From: Pseudoalteromonas sp. R3 | GTDB taxonomy: Bacteria > Pseudomonadota > Gammaproteobacteria > Enterobacterales > Alteromonadaceae | Assembly (NCBI RefSeq): GCF_004014715.1 | Contig: NZ_CP034835.1 | Location: forward strand, 1,612,001 to 1,676,000 | Direction: 5' to 3' | DNA: 64,000 nt | In this document: piece after piece, positions 27,166 to 35,936 of the stretch | Numbering within the stretch: the first letter of the stretch is position 1 | Layout: each line of letters starts with the position of its first letter | The notes under the pieces: model-generated | What the model saw: the letters and a program-made list of their open reading frames with translations, nothing else | Told to the model about the DNA's origin: nothing | Database searches by the model: none | Program-made: the position numbers and the translations under genes

Positions 27166-28662
27166 CTAGTTTCCTGCCGGCGTCTGATTGAATTGCTTAA
27201 GCCGCTTAATACTCTGAATTAAAAAGGGCACGTCTAGCTTTTGATCTAAAGTGAATCCTTCTTTGGCAGATATTTGCTTGTAGCTGCCATCCTGTGCGAT
27301 GAGAGTGATGCGATCTTTCTTGTACGCAATGAGCACGCCGCGAGAGTAGTTCACACCTTCATTAAGTGTATCTGTAGCAACATTGTTGCCCAACATACTC
27401 GCTGTCGCGAGCGTGTGACATTGAAAGTGTTCTGCGATTATCGTGGTCATCACGTCACTTAGTTGAATTAGTTCTGAGTGTCCGAAAAAAGCGGGAATAT
27501 TGGTAATAAAACGTGTTGTTGTAACAATGTCTGAGCTGTCAGGTTCGACAACGACTATTGTTGCAGGAACATCTTCTGACAACTTAAAGTCTTGTTCTGC
27601 AAATGATATGTTCAGGTTTGCGTCACTGGGCTTACCAATAAATTCGAATTGGGGTATTCCCGTCACCGATAAAGTGAGGCGCGAGGACCAAACAGGGGGC
27701 TGCTCGTCAGCCCTGAGCGGCTTTTTGTAGTATGCAGGAAGGCCATAGATTAGGTTAAACCTGAAATCGTCAATGTTTGTAGGTGCCAGTAATTGATCTG
27801 AATGGTACCAGGTTGGATGCGCCAATAACTGTTCAGTGTGCACATTCAGTGCCTTCGCAATCACAATATTGACAGGAGGGCTTTGCGTAGGGCAAACATC
27901 CAATGAAGTTGGTGGATGATAGGTCACTTCATTGGGCACGACATTGAGCGATCTCGCCTGATTGTATTCTTGCATATCGAGTAGTTCATGCCTGGCAAGC
28001 AAAGTCTTGGCAGTGGTAGGGTAAGACAAGGGCAGTACATTGTCTTGCATTGTGATGTCGAAGTAACTATTTGCGTCCGCCCAGATGTGCATAATGTGAC
28101 TGGTTGCAAAACAGGTGACCAGAATTGAGCTGGCCACTTTGGGGAAGGAGTAACCCTTCAGACGTTCAAGGTGACGCCACGCATGGTTACCGACAATAAG
28201 CTCAAAACCTAAGATCGAAGCAATAATAGCGATAACAATCAGGCTATTGATAGCCGGTGAGCCACTGATGGTTTTCCAGATAAGTGACAGTATCTCGGGT
28301 AACGCTTGAAGATTAAGGTGATAACCAAGTTGGAAATAAACAAAAGCATCAATGCACAGTACCGAGATCCCCAGTGTTGCAACACAGGCTGCCATACCCC
28401 GAATGTGTCTTGGGTAAGGGAAAATCAGGCTGAGGGGGAATATACTCAGTACAAATACACAGAAGGTGATAAAGCTGGTATGACTGAGCCAGGTGACCAA
28501 CATATAGAGCCAGCCCAACGCCGTAGAAGGCGCTTTGTCTGCGGCCAGATAGCTTAAGGTAATGATTAATACTAAACCAATGTTGGCAAAGGTAAACCAG
28601 TGCCCCCAGCTCAACAGCTGACTGGCCTTTGACGAAAAAGGGCTGTGCGAAGAAAGGTTCAT
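27166..28662 (-). CDS. YejM/PbgA-like inner-membrane protein (DUF3413) with degenerate periplasmic domain
   Basis: 498 residues, shorter than E. coli YejM/LapC (586), the LPS-sensing regulator that controls LpxC turnover. The N-terminal five-helix DUF3413 domain is well kept (SWGHWFTFANIGLV, IDAFVYFQLGYHLNLQALPEI, HIMHIWADANSYFDITMQDNVLPLSYP). The periplasmic sulfatase-like domain has lost its hallmark residues: the VDGLN strand is replaced by IVIAKALNV, and the segment with the nucleophile-like Thr is NIDDFRFNLIYGLP. About 90 residues are missing overall. It lies 4 bases after yejL on the same strand, and this synteny supports the homology. Confidence 0.82.
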   Translation of the reverse strand: MNLSSHSPFSSKASQLLSWGHWFTFANIGLVLIITLSYLAADKAPSTALGWLYMLVTWLSHTSFITFCVFVLSIFPLSLIFPYPRHIRGMAACVATLGISVLCIDAFVYFQLGYHLNLQALPEILSLIWKTISGSPAINSLIVIAIIASILGFELIVGNHAWRHLERLKGYSFPKVASSILVTCFATSHIMHIWADANSYFDITMQDNVLPLSYPTTAKTLLARHELLDMQEYNQARSLNVVPNEVTYHPPTSLDVCPTQSPPVNIVIAKALNVHTEQLLAHPTWYHSDQLLAPTNIDDFRFNLIYGLPAYYKKPLRADEQPPVWSSRLTLSVTGIPQFEFIGKPSDANLNISFAEQDFKLSEDVPATIVVVEPDSSDIVTTTRFITNIPAFFGHSELIQLSDVMTTIIAEHFQCHTLATASMLGNNVATDTLNEGVNYSRGVLIAYKKDRITLIAQDGSYKQISAKEGFTLDQKLDVPFLIQSIKRLKQFNQTPAGN

Positions 28663-28666
28663 TCAG

Positions 28667-28891
28667 TTACTTTACCGACTGAGTCAACGCCTTGGCAAAA
28701 TTTTCAGCAACCGCTTGTCTTTTCTGTTCTGGCACATGCTCTTTGATGATGTGCGTGATAGAATTTCCTAAACACATTAAGCTTAAATCGACGGTTGCCT
28801 GATTCTCTGTCAGTACGTTTAACAGTTGGTCGACAATTTGTTCTACTTGTTGGTTGGAATATTTTGACTGGATAGGCATCGGTTGGTTCAA
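28667..28891 (-). CDS. yejL: YejL family protein (DUF1414, UPF0352)
   Basis: A 74-residue protein matching the YejL family (QSKYSNQQVEQIVDQLLNVL, NSITHIIKEHVPEQKRQAVAENFAKAL). All helical, function unknown. It is upstream of the yejM-like gene and divergent from yejK, as in E. coli. Confidence 0.92.
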   Translation of the reverse strand: MNQPMPIQSKYSNQQVEQIVDQLLNVLTENQATVDLSLMCLGNSITHIIKEHVPEQKRQAVAENFAKALTQSVK

Positions 28892-28945
28892 ATAAAAAGA
28901 GTTATAATTCTTTCTATTCTAACACCAGAGGCGTTAAAAACAAAG

Positions 28946-29962
28946 ATGAGCATTGAGGTGAACAAGCTTGTTGTACACTATGTAGACAAGCAAGACGAAG
29001 AAACACAAATTCATTTGCGCGAAGATGAGATGCAGGTTAATGATCGGGTCGCGGTATTCATAGAGCAACTCCACCATGCTTATAATGGCAAACCTGGAAA
29101 GGGCTTCTGTGCCTTTGATCCCGACAAAGACAGCCGTGTTGCGTCGGCAATGCAAAGCTACCGTAATAACGAGCTGGCTTTTTGGCATCTGACGCAGCAG
29201 GCAACTGAAGTTCTTAAAGAAGAGCTGAACAAATATGCATTCAATGAAACCGGCTACCTGGTGTTTTGTCACTATCAGTATGTTGCCAGCGATTACTTAT
29301 TGATAGCTATGATCAATATCAAAGAGCATTACTCGATTACCTCTGAGCTGGACCTGGCTGCATCAAGACATTTAGATATTTCGCGTATGCAGCTGGCTGC
29401 ACGTGTAGACCTGACAGCCTGGGATACGCAAGCGGATGAAAATCGTTATATCTCGTTCATTAAAGGTCGTGCGGGCAGAAAGGTAGCGGATTTCTTTCTT
29501 GATTTTCTGGGCTGCGCCGAAGGCATTGATCCAAAACAGCAGTCGCAGACTATGCTGCATGCAGTAGAAGATTACCTGGCTGAACAACAGTTTGGGAAGG
29601 AAGAAAAAGACGCGATCCGCAAGGAGGTCTTTGATTATTGTAATGACTGTATCAACAGCGGCGAAGATGCTGATGTAGAGTCTTTGTCAGATACAGTGTC
29701 TAAGTCTTCGGATGTTCAGTTTGAGGACTTTTATAAGCAGCAGGGCTATGAACTGGAAGAGTCTTTTCCGCTAGATAAAAAAACCGTCACCACTATGGTT
29801 AAATTCTCTGGTCTTGGTGGTGGCGTCAGCGTGGGGTTCGAACGTAAGCACTTAGGAGAGCGAGTATTGTATGATCCGCAAAGTGATACTTTGACAATTA
29901 AAGGCGTGCCGCCGAACCTCAAAGATCAGCTGGAAAAGTTCTATCAGCAAGAAAGTGAGTAA
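28946..29962 (+). CDS. yejK: Nucleoid-associated protein YejK/NdpA
   Basis: Nucleoid-associated protein of the NdpA family. ATG 28946 (MSIEVNKLVVHYV) gives 338 residues; the open frame begins earlier, but only this start matches family N termini. Conserved parts include FVLFCHY-type YLVFCHYQYVASDYLL, FIKGRAGRKVADFFLDFLGCAEG, GYELEESFPLDKKTV and the C-terminal DTLTIKGVPPNLKDQLEKF. It is divergent from yejL, with the promoters in the gap, and is followed by a bidirectional terminator. Confidence 0.94.
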   Translation: MSIEVNKLVVHYVDKQDEETQIHLREDEMQVNDRVAVFIEQLHHAYNGKPGKGFCAFDPDKDSRVASAMQSYRNNELAFWHLTQQATEVLKEELNKYAFNETGYLVFCHYQYVASDYLLIAMINIKEHYSITSELDLAASRHLDISRMQLAARVDLTAWDTQADENRYISFIKGRAGRKVADFFLDFLGCAEGIDPKQQSQTMLHAVEDYLAEQQFGKEEKDAIRKEVFDYCNDCINSGEDADVESLSDTVSKSSDVQFEDFYKQQGYELEESFPLDKKTVTTMVKFSGLGGGVSVGFERKHLGERVLYDPQSDTLTIKGVPPNLKDQLEKFYQQESE

Positions 29963-29966
29963 TAAG

Positions 29967-29996
29967 AAAGAGGGTTAACTCGTGTTAGCCCTCTTT
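29967..29996. terminator. Bidirectional terminator between yejK and the LPP20-like gene
   Basis: A 13-bp stem (AAAGAGGGTTAAC / GTTAGCCCTCTTT, one G-T pair) with loop TCGT. The T-rich side is better on the minus strand, but it lies just after yejK and can serve both converging genes. Confidence 0.8.
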
Positions 29997-30026
29997 AACA
30001 TGTAGGAAATTTAGAGGCTGATATGT

Positions 30027-31064
30027 TTAGGATTTACCAGTGACAACAAACTGTGCCAGTTGAGTACCTAACTTGCCAGCTAGTTTGGTCATTGCATTAC
30101 TTTTGGCGGTCTCTTTATAGCTTGAAGCTGCTTTTACTTTAGTATTAAAGTGTGCCTGCTCTTCACCGTCTTCCAGCACTACCAGATAGCTTTCCGCTAC
30201 GCTGTAAAAGGTGCCGGTTTTTTCCATATTTTGCCAGTCTATAGTAAATTTGAGAGCAAAGTCGGCATCACCTGTGGTCACTTTTATTCCCTGTGAACTC
30301 AGTGCTTTTGCCAAAATATCGCGAACCTTGCGATGTGCCTGGCTATCGCCCTCAATGCTAAAGCTGATGTCGTTGATGATTGCATCCGCTTCAGCTTGCT
30401 TGTCCCGAACTGCTTCTGGCAAAGCAAGTGGTGCGGCTTGCAACTGCGTCAAATAGCGATTTTGCTTGCTGCGCTTGACCAAAAGTTCTTTAAGCGCCGC
30501 GGCCTGCTTTAATTGCTGGGATTTACTTCCTGTGGCTGCCAACCTGAACTGTGCAATGTCTCCATCGAGTGCGCGAATAGCAAGCTCCGTTTGCATTGCA
30601 GCTTCGGTGCGGTTGAAGGCGGCTAACGCAAAAACGGTTTGTCGATCTGCACTGACATATTCATCTTCAATTTTAACACCTTGCAAATGAATATCCGGCA
30701 CCTTCGAATTGATAAGTTCATCAACATGAAACTGCATTGACTTTTCAGTTGCTGATTGTTCGATGCGTGTAGTGGCAGAAATTGTGACATTGAGCTGTTT
30801 TGCCAAAGCCAGTCGGGCTGCCTCCTGCGCCGCCAGTTTTGCCTGCTGCAAATCGCCTGTGTTTTGCGCGTTGCCAACACCGTAGATCATATAGCTTGAG
30901 CTTGGCATGGATGTGATCCATGCTGGCTTGGTGTCAACAGGGGGCTGGTTAGCATTATTCGCTCCACAGCCACTGATAATGGCTGTTGCTAGCAAGGTTG
31001 CGAGCAGGGGTTTAGAAGCCAAAGCGTGAGCGCTCTTGAAGCTTCTGAATTTTCTTCTGTCCAT
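30027..31064 (-). CDS. LPP20-like lipoprotein
   Basis: About 345 residues from ATG 31064 (an in-frame start at 31076 also exists). A signal peptide ends in the lipobox IISGC. An LPP20-type domain follows (PAWITSMPSSSYMIYGVGNAQN, AKLAAQEAARLALAKQLNVTI), then helical and alpha/beta regions ending in AMTKLAGKLGTQLAQFVV. The start lies 53 bases inside the lpoB-like gene, and no downstream start keeps the signal peptide, so the overlap seems real. It is third in an operon of three lipoproteins; outer-membrane envelope role inferred. Confidence 0.75.
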   Translation of the reverse strand: MDRRKFRSFKSAHALASKPLLATLLATAIISGCGANNANQPPVDTKPAWITSMPSSSYMIYGVGNAQNTGDLQQAKLAAQEAARLALAKQLNVTISATTRIEQSATEKSMQFHVDELINSKVPDIHLQGVKIEDEYVSADRQTVFALAAFNRTEAAMQTELAIRALDGDIAQFRLAATGSKSQQLKQAAALKELLVKRSKQNRYLTQLQAAPLALPEAVRDKQAEADAIINDISFSIEGDSQAHRKVRDILAKALSSQGIKVTTGDADFALKFTIDWQNMEKTGTFYSVAESYLVVLEDGEEQAHFNTKVKAASSYKETAKSNAMTKLAGKLGTQLAQFVVTGKS

Positions 31065-31626
31065 TCCATACCTCACGGTTTGTGGTCATATCAATCAATC
31101 TCAGGTCGACCTGATAGAAAGTCACGCGATCGCCGCCTTGCTGGTCAACGAAAGAGTTGATAGTGCCAGACAGGGCGTAATCAGCACCTTGCTCCTGGCC
31201 CATTTCATTTTGCGTCTCAAGGCTGGCGTTCAGCTCCTGGTCCTTCCTTTCGTCTCGGATCTCACGGCGAACATCTTTGTTAGCTACAAAGTCAGCCTGG
31301 CCGCTACGTAAAATTGAACGTTTTAAATCATTTAAAAAGGTATCAACTGCAATATGCTGATGCGATTTATTGCGGACTGACTGGATTATAATAGCAGGAC
31401 GCGACCCTTCTTTTTGTAAGTGATCGTTAACCCATGGAAAGCTCAACATATCATTGATCATAGCCTCTGCAACCAATTGCGAGTCCTTGCCGTTCCACTT
31501 GTCAGAAAGGGCAACCTCTTGATTTGCATCTACTCTTTGCACTTTGGTTGAAGAGCAGCCTGTGACGGCTAAACTACATGCAACAACCAAAGGAGTTAGC
31601 TTTAAAAGTGTGGTTTTACAGTTCAT
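31012..31626 (-). CDS. LpoB-like penicillin-binding-protein activator lipoprotein
   Basis: 204 residues with a lipobox LAVTGC (Cys24) and a COG3417/LpoB-type domain (WNGKDSQLVAEAMINDML, IIIQSVRNKSHQHIAVDTF, GADYALSGTINSF, VDLRLIDMTTNREVWNGQKKIQK). LpoB of E. coli is an outer-membrane lipoprotein that activates PBP1B. Here the gene sits between a COG3014-like gene and an LPP20-like gene rather than near ycfL or thiK, so paralogous function is possible. Confidence 0.82.
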   Translation of the reverse strand: MNCKTTLLKLTPLVVACSLAVTGCSSTKVQRVDANQEVALSDKWNGKDSQLVAEAMINDMLSFPWVNDHLQKEGSRPAIIIQSVRNKSHQHIAVDTFLNDLKRSILRSGQADFVANKDVRREIRDERKDQELNASLETQNEMGQEQGADYALSGTINSFVDQQGGDRVTFYQVDLRLIDMTTNREVWNGQKKIQKLQERSRFGF

Positions 31627-31631
31627 AACAA

Positions 31632-33341
31632 TTATTCCATTGTAAACAGGTTTGATGGTGCCGCGGGTTTTGCACTATCAATGAAAGTGCGAGTATGCCA
31701 CAGCGTCATATTTTCGTTGATTTCTAATGTGTCAGATTGCTCAATGACTCTGCCGGAGCGCAGCTTCGTTTTGAGCGTAATATTGACTGTACCTTGTGTT
31801 ACAGGCACTTGTGCCAGCTTAATATGTGATGGAAGTGACTGCCATTGTCGTAAGTCAGCACCTGCTGTCACTGCGTTGACAACGCTGGTTGCTAACTTAG
31901 CAAAGCCATCGAACGCTTGAAGACCTGTGCTCTGGATTGCTTTATGGGCGGTCATAGCTTTTACAACTTCTCTCGTTAGTGCTATCTGCATCTCTGTATT
32001 GGCATTTTTTAGTGCACTTTGTAAGGTCAGCAGGCTAACAGAGTGATAAGTGTCAAGCTCTGTTACTTTTTTGCCATCAAGCCAAAGCTCAGTTTTCTCT
32101 ATTTTTTGTTCAAACGGCTCCAGGTATGTCACAGCAATGCGACTGCCGTGCTCCAGGGCATCAATTAAGCCAGCTGTCTTGGCGCTTTGCCAGAGTGAGT
32201 CGCCTAATGGCAGACGCTTAGTTAAAGCACCCATTGCAACATCACCCAAGTCACCGGTAGCATAATTTTGCATCATGTCGAATAAGCTGGTATCTGCATA
32301 TAGCATCTGGAACCACCACATCTGCGCTCGTCGCTCAGCAGGCGTACCCCATAGTATTGGTGTCACAACGAGTGCCTTGGCACTGTGATCTGCTTTTAAT
32401 AACAAATTAAACTCTTTGCGCTGCGGACCAATCCCCGCATTTTGCACCACAGTAAGGAGAGGGCCAGATTTCTTTGTTTTGCTAATGCTGTTTCCCCACT
32501 TTTTTTCAAGTGCGTTAAGCTCATTGCCATAACCACCCGCCTTACGCATGACTCGAGCCAGATCAGAATAAGCCTGCAGTGTTACGGTGTTGTTTAAGTC
32601 GTACTGTTCAACAAAGCCTTGCTCAAAAGCTGTGGCGGCTCTTTGATACTGGATGCGGGCAGCATCTAACTCGTTACTGCTTTCGTACAGAATGCCACTG
32701 ATATAGTGAGCAAAAGCATCATCTTTGTAGTCAATGTTTTTTAGCAAGTCGTTCGGTGCCAGAAGCGGCTGTAAAATACGCATGACGCTGTCGGTGAGCC
32801 CGTCACCGCTTGGCTCGCCATCATAGCCACCCGTTTCGTCGGTTAGTGTCGACAAATAGGTATCGAGTTGGCGCATTTCAACCAAAGCAGCGTCCAAATA
32901 GTATTGTCTCTGAGTTGGATGCTTGTTTGCCAGAGCATTGTAGTTTAACGCTTTAAACACGTTAATCATCGGACGATGGAATTCTTTGCCTGCAAACGTG
33001 GTGTAAGTCGGTCCGCTCAGTAGCGCCAACGCTTGCTCAGAGACGCTAACAGTATATTGCTCTTCGATGATGGCTTTGGCTTTGTCGAGGTTGTCATTGC
33101 TCAGCTCATATTGTTGCTCGAGGTGATACAATGTTCCCAATTCCAGATAGCGTAACAGCTTGTTTTTGCCTGTTGCTGAGTAGGTCGTTTCAATTGTCGT
33201 TTTGGCTTGACCAAATTGACCATTCTGAGCAAGAAGTATTGCATTTTTGTTGGCGGGTGTTGAATTACATCCTGTCAGAACCACTATCAGGGTCACTGTT
33301 AACCAAGCTCGATAATGCAGGGGACGGAGAAGTGATAGCAT
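31632..33341 (-). CDS. COG3014-like repeat-containing lipoprotein
   Basis: 569 residues from ATG 33341; the frame also allows 33362. The signal peptide ends in the lipobox VLTGC (Cys25). The N-terminal half has TPR-like helices (LLAQNGQFGQAKTTIETTY, YLELGTLYHLEQQYELSNDNLDKAKAI, AAATAFEQGF-type stretches). The C-terminal half is beta-rich (VTPILWGTPAERR, VAVTYLEPFEQKIEKTELWLDGKKV). It is first in the three-lipoprotein operon, 5 bases before the lpoB-like gene. Family role unproven; a peptidoglycan-synthesis link follows from the neighbour. Confidence 0.72.
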   Translation of the reverse strand: MLSLLRPLHYRAWLTVTLIVVLTGCNSTPANKNAILLAQNGQFGQAKTTIETTYSATGKNKLLRYLELGTLYHLEQQYELSNDNLDKAKAIIEEQYTVSVSEQALALLSGPTYTTFAGKEFHRPMINVFKALNYNALANKHPTQRQYYLDAALVEMRQLDTYLSTLTDETGGYDGEPSGDGLTDSVMRILQPLLAPNDLLKNIDYKDDAFAHYISGILYESSNELDAARIQYQRAATAFEQGFVEQYDLNNTVTLQAYSDLARVMRKAGGYGNELNALEKKWGNSISKTKKSGPLLTVVQNAGIGPQRKEFNLLLKADHSAKALVVTPILWGTPAERRAQMWWFQMLYADTSLFDMMQNYATGDLGDVAMGALTKRLPLGDSLWQSAKTAGLIDALEHGSRIAVTYLEPFEQKIEKTELWLDGKKVTELDTYHSVSLLTLQSALKNANTEMQIALTREVVKAMTAHKAIQSTGLQAFDGFAKLATSVVNAVTAGADLRQWQSLPSHIKLAQVPVTQGTVNITLKTKLRSGRVIEQSDTLEINENMTLWHTRTFIDSAKPAAPSNLFTME

Positions 33342-33544
33342 TACGCTTCCTTTGCTTGTCATAAAGTTTACGGTGACTATACCAAAAAAGTTGGATATAT
33401 TTGCACTAACTTAAAGATTATTTTGCTTTTTTTGAAGCTGAATATTGTAAGAAATCGTTCTTACAATTTATTACTGTAAAGCAGTCAGGCTTTTGTTAAA
33501 TTTAAATCATCGCTTAGGCAATCAATAGCTCGAAGGACAATATC

Positions 33545-34123
33545 ATGAAGATCAAACCGCTTATTACTACTATGCTCGTTGCAGGGATGTTAACAGCCTG
33601 TAGCTCGACTGGAGAAAAAACTGCTTCCGAGTCGAAGATTAATATACCCGACTGGGTATTAAACCCTGCCGTTGAAAATGGCATTGCTGCTGCGGATTGC
33701 GTTAAGTTTTCTGGCAATATCTCGATTGACCAGAAAATGGCTGTTGCGAATGCAAGGCTTGCTTTAGCTCAACAAATTGAAACACGTATTGAGGGGCTAG
33801 ACAAAACCTTCTCTAATCGCACTGATGCCAATGACGAAACGACTGTTGGTGCAACTTTTAGCTCTGTTTCCAAGCAACTTACTAAGCAAACTCTAAACGG
33901 TTCACGCGTTATTAAAGCTGATGTTGTAGAGATTGGTGGCAAAGACTACTTTTGCGCGCTAACGACACTCTCACCGGCTCTGACAAAAAGCTTGTTTAAA
34001 GATCTGGTAAAAGAAAGTAAGAAGCAGATTAATCCACAGGATGAACAATTCTTGTATCAAGAATTTAAAGCGTTTAAAGCTGAAAAAGATCTGGAAAAAG
34101 AAATCGCCAGATTAACAAACTAA
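33545..34123 (+). CDS. LPP20-family lipoprotein
   Basis: 192 residues with a signal peptide ending in LTAC (Cys19) and an LPP20-like domain (IPDWVLNPAVENGIAAADCVKFSG, AVANARLALAQQIETRI). A charged helical tail follows. It is divergent from the lipoprotein operon and shares the LPP20 domain with its third gene. A hairpin after the stop separates it from the transglycosylase. Confidence 0.78.
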   Translation: MKIKPLITTMLVAGMLTACSSTGEKTASESKINIPDWVLNPAVENGIAAADCVKFSGNISIDQKMAVANARLALAQQIETRIEGLDKTFSNRTDANDETTVGATFSSVSKQLTKQTLNGSRVIKADVVEIGGKDYFCALTTLSPALTKSLFKDLVKESKKQINPQDEQFLYQEFKAFKAEKDLEKEIARLTN

Positions 34124-34128
34124 TAGAG

Positions 34129-34148
34129 AGCGCGCCTGCTGGCGCGCT
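34129..34148 (+). terminator. GC-rich hairpin after the LPP20 gene
   Basis: AGCGCGCC-TGCT-GGCGCGCT is a perfect 8-bp stem followed by ATTCATT. The T tract is poor, so termination may be partial, with readthrough into the next gene. Confidence 0.55.
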
Positions 34149-34170
34149 ATTCATTGACAGGAGTTGGGCT

Positions 34171-35484
34171 GTGAAAAACATACTTGCATTGACGATTGCA
34201 TCTCAGTTTGCAGCCGCGGCAGCGGTCGCTAGTACATCTAGTTTGTTTAATGAACTGGAAGCGGCAATGCAAACCTATGACACCAGCGCCCAGGAGCAAA
34301 CGGAATTTGAGCGTTACAAGGCGCAGCACTTGCAAGAGTTCAACGACTATGTTGAGCAACATTTTGCGGAGTTTGATGCGTTTCGCGACAAGCTGATCCA
34401 GCAGTGGGGTGAGGCTAAAGTTTCCAGTCAAAGCCAGTTTGTCAGTTACTCTGACGATAACCGCGAGCGGTTAGAAGTAGACTTTGAGAATGATGAAATA
34501 ATTCTCAGTGTTCGCCACCATGCGGGCACTCATGTGTCAGAGCAGGAGATTTCTCGGGCCATAGAAAGGTTTCGTCAATCCGAAGGGATGCTGTTTCAGT
34601 CTTTTCTCAGCGGTGAATCATTGACAGATGGTGTGACTCACAGAGAGCAAGTCGCTATAGATAATGGACTGCGTGTAAAATCTATCATTGCGGCTAAAGC
34701 ACAGATCAAGCAACAAACACAGGAACAGAAACAATTAGCAGAGCAGCAGGCCGATGCAGCTCTGGCATTGCAGTCTGAACCACAATTGGTGGAGGCCGCA
34801 AGTAAAGAGTTAGCGACAAAAAAAGCCGAACTTGATGAACTGGCCACTAAGCGCATAAAAAACCTAACAAAATCTGTCAGACAGATCTCAAAGACTGAGC
34901 CTCAGCAAGTGACTCAGGTGCGGATCAAAATGCCGAAAAACGGCTTGGCACACAAACGTGCATCAGACTATCAAGGTCAAATAGCAAAACAAAGCGAACG
35001 CTTTGAAATCGATACCAGCCTGGTGCTGGCTGTCATGCATACCGAGAGCCATTTTAATCCTCTGGCGAAATCACATATACCGGCATTTGGTTTAATGCAG
35101 ATAGTGCCTACCAGCGCAGGCGTAGACGTCAATCGCTATTTGTACAAGTTAGACGAGCCAATGAGCCCGCCTTATCTCTATATTGTGGACAATAACATTG
35201 AAGCAGGCACGGCTTATTTACATCTTCTGAATAATCGTTATCTTAGCGCCATCAAAGATCCATTAAGCCGTAAGTATTGTATGATTGCAGCCTACAATAC
35301 GGGAGCAGGGAACGTCGCCAGTGTATTTAATGCTGATGGCTCGCGCAATATTAAGCGCGCAGCAAGAGTGATTAACTCTTTGTCCCCAGAGCGTGTGCTG
35401 GAAGCGCTACAGCAAGGTTTACCTTACAGTGAAACTCGTCGCTATCTGAAAAAAGTCTTGGCGACGGAAAAACTATATATTTAA
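34171..35484 (+). CDS. MltC-like lytic murein transglycosylase
   Basis: 437 residues with a signal peptide but no clear lipobox. The N-terminal half is a DUF3393-like, coiled-coil-rich region (FNDYVEQHFAEFDAFRDKLIQQWGEA, then long Gln/Glu/Lys helices). The C-terminal SLT domain (about 270-420) has the catalytic Glu in VMHTESHFNPLAKS, followed by AFGLMQIVPTSAG and AAYNTGAGNVASVF. It cleaves peptidoglycan glycan strands. The start is GTG at 34171 with a CAGGAG site. MltC of E. coli is a lipoprotein, so the missing lipobox is notable. Confidence 0.85.
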   Translation: MKNILALTIASQFAAAAAVASTSSLFNELEAAMQTYDTSAQEQTEFERYKAQHLQEFNDYVEQHFAEFDAFRDKLIQQWGEAKVSSQSQFVSYSDDNRERLEVDFENDEIILSVRHHAGTHVSEQEISRAIERFRQSEGMLFQSFLSGESLTDGVTHREQVAIDNGLRVKSIIAAKAQIKQQTQEQKQLAEQQADAALALQSEPQLVEAASKELATKKAELDELATKRIKNLTKSVRQISKTEPQQVTQVRIKMPKNGLAHKRASDYQGQIAKQSERFEIDTSLVLAVMHTESHFNPLAKSHIPAFGLMQIVPTSAGVDVNRYLYKLDEPMSPPYLYIVDNNIEAGTAYLHLLNNRYLSAIKDPLSRKYCMIAAYNTGAGNVASVFNADGSRNIKRAARVINSLSPERVLEALQQGLPYSETRRYLKKVLATEKLYI

Positions 35485-35495
35485 CTCAAAAGACG

Positions 35496-35530
35496 AAGTA
35501 CCAGAATAAACTGCTCTGGTATTTCGTTAT
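35496..35530 (+). terminator. Hairpin after the transglycosylase gene
   Basis: ACGAAGTACCAGA and TCTGGTATTTCGT pair over about 12 of 13 positions around a 9-base loop. There is no T run after it, so this is a likely but weak transcript end. Confidence 0.5.
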
Positions 35531-35893
35531 ATTGAAAAGCTTCCCTTTTTATCACTATCGCCTCCTTTAAGCCCAACTACGGAAACTGTTTCCTGTCTTA
35601 AGATACAGTCGCCTCTGTGTTTATAAAGCTTTCTATTCCTGGTCATGTATCACGATGCACAATCTCTATATGATGGCCACTCTACAAATTAGGCGGTACT
35701 CCCTATGAGAGTGTGTACCGGACCTGTATTTGATATGTCCTTTAGTGCTATATCCCTCTATATGTGGAGGGCGTCGCAGGATTTGCTATCCGGTGTGTCG
35801 AGATTTGCTTACTTTGGACTAAGGTTTCAAGTAGCTACGTTTCATCGTAATCTATAAGCATATTTCTGCTGAACGATGAGAGTTACAGACATT
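35531..35893. other. Non-coding stretch between the transglycosylase gene and rne
   Basis: About 360 bases without a convincing gene. A short open frame from 35705 to 35857 (50 codons) has no good ribosome site or recognisable product. GGAAAC-TG-TTTCC near 35581 is a small palindrome. No tRNA, CRISPR or insertion-sequence features are visible. Confidence 0.4.
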
Positions 35894-35922
35894 AAAAAGG
35901 GCCGCACAGGCGACCCTTTTTT
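35894..35922 (-). terminator. Intrinsic terminator of rne
   Basis: On the minus strand GGGTCGC-CTGT-GCGGCCC (one G-T pair), extended by an A/T run and followed by TTTTT. It lies 15 bases after the rne stop. Confidence 0.85.
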
Positions 35923-35936
35923 CGTGTAGCTAACGC

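Noticed and set aside
35705..35857. 50-codon open frame between the transglycosylase gene and rne
   Set aside because: Poor ribosome site and no recognisable composition; length is within chance for this region.
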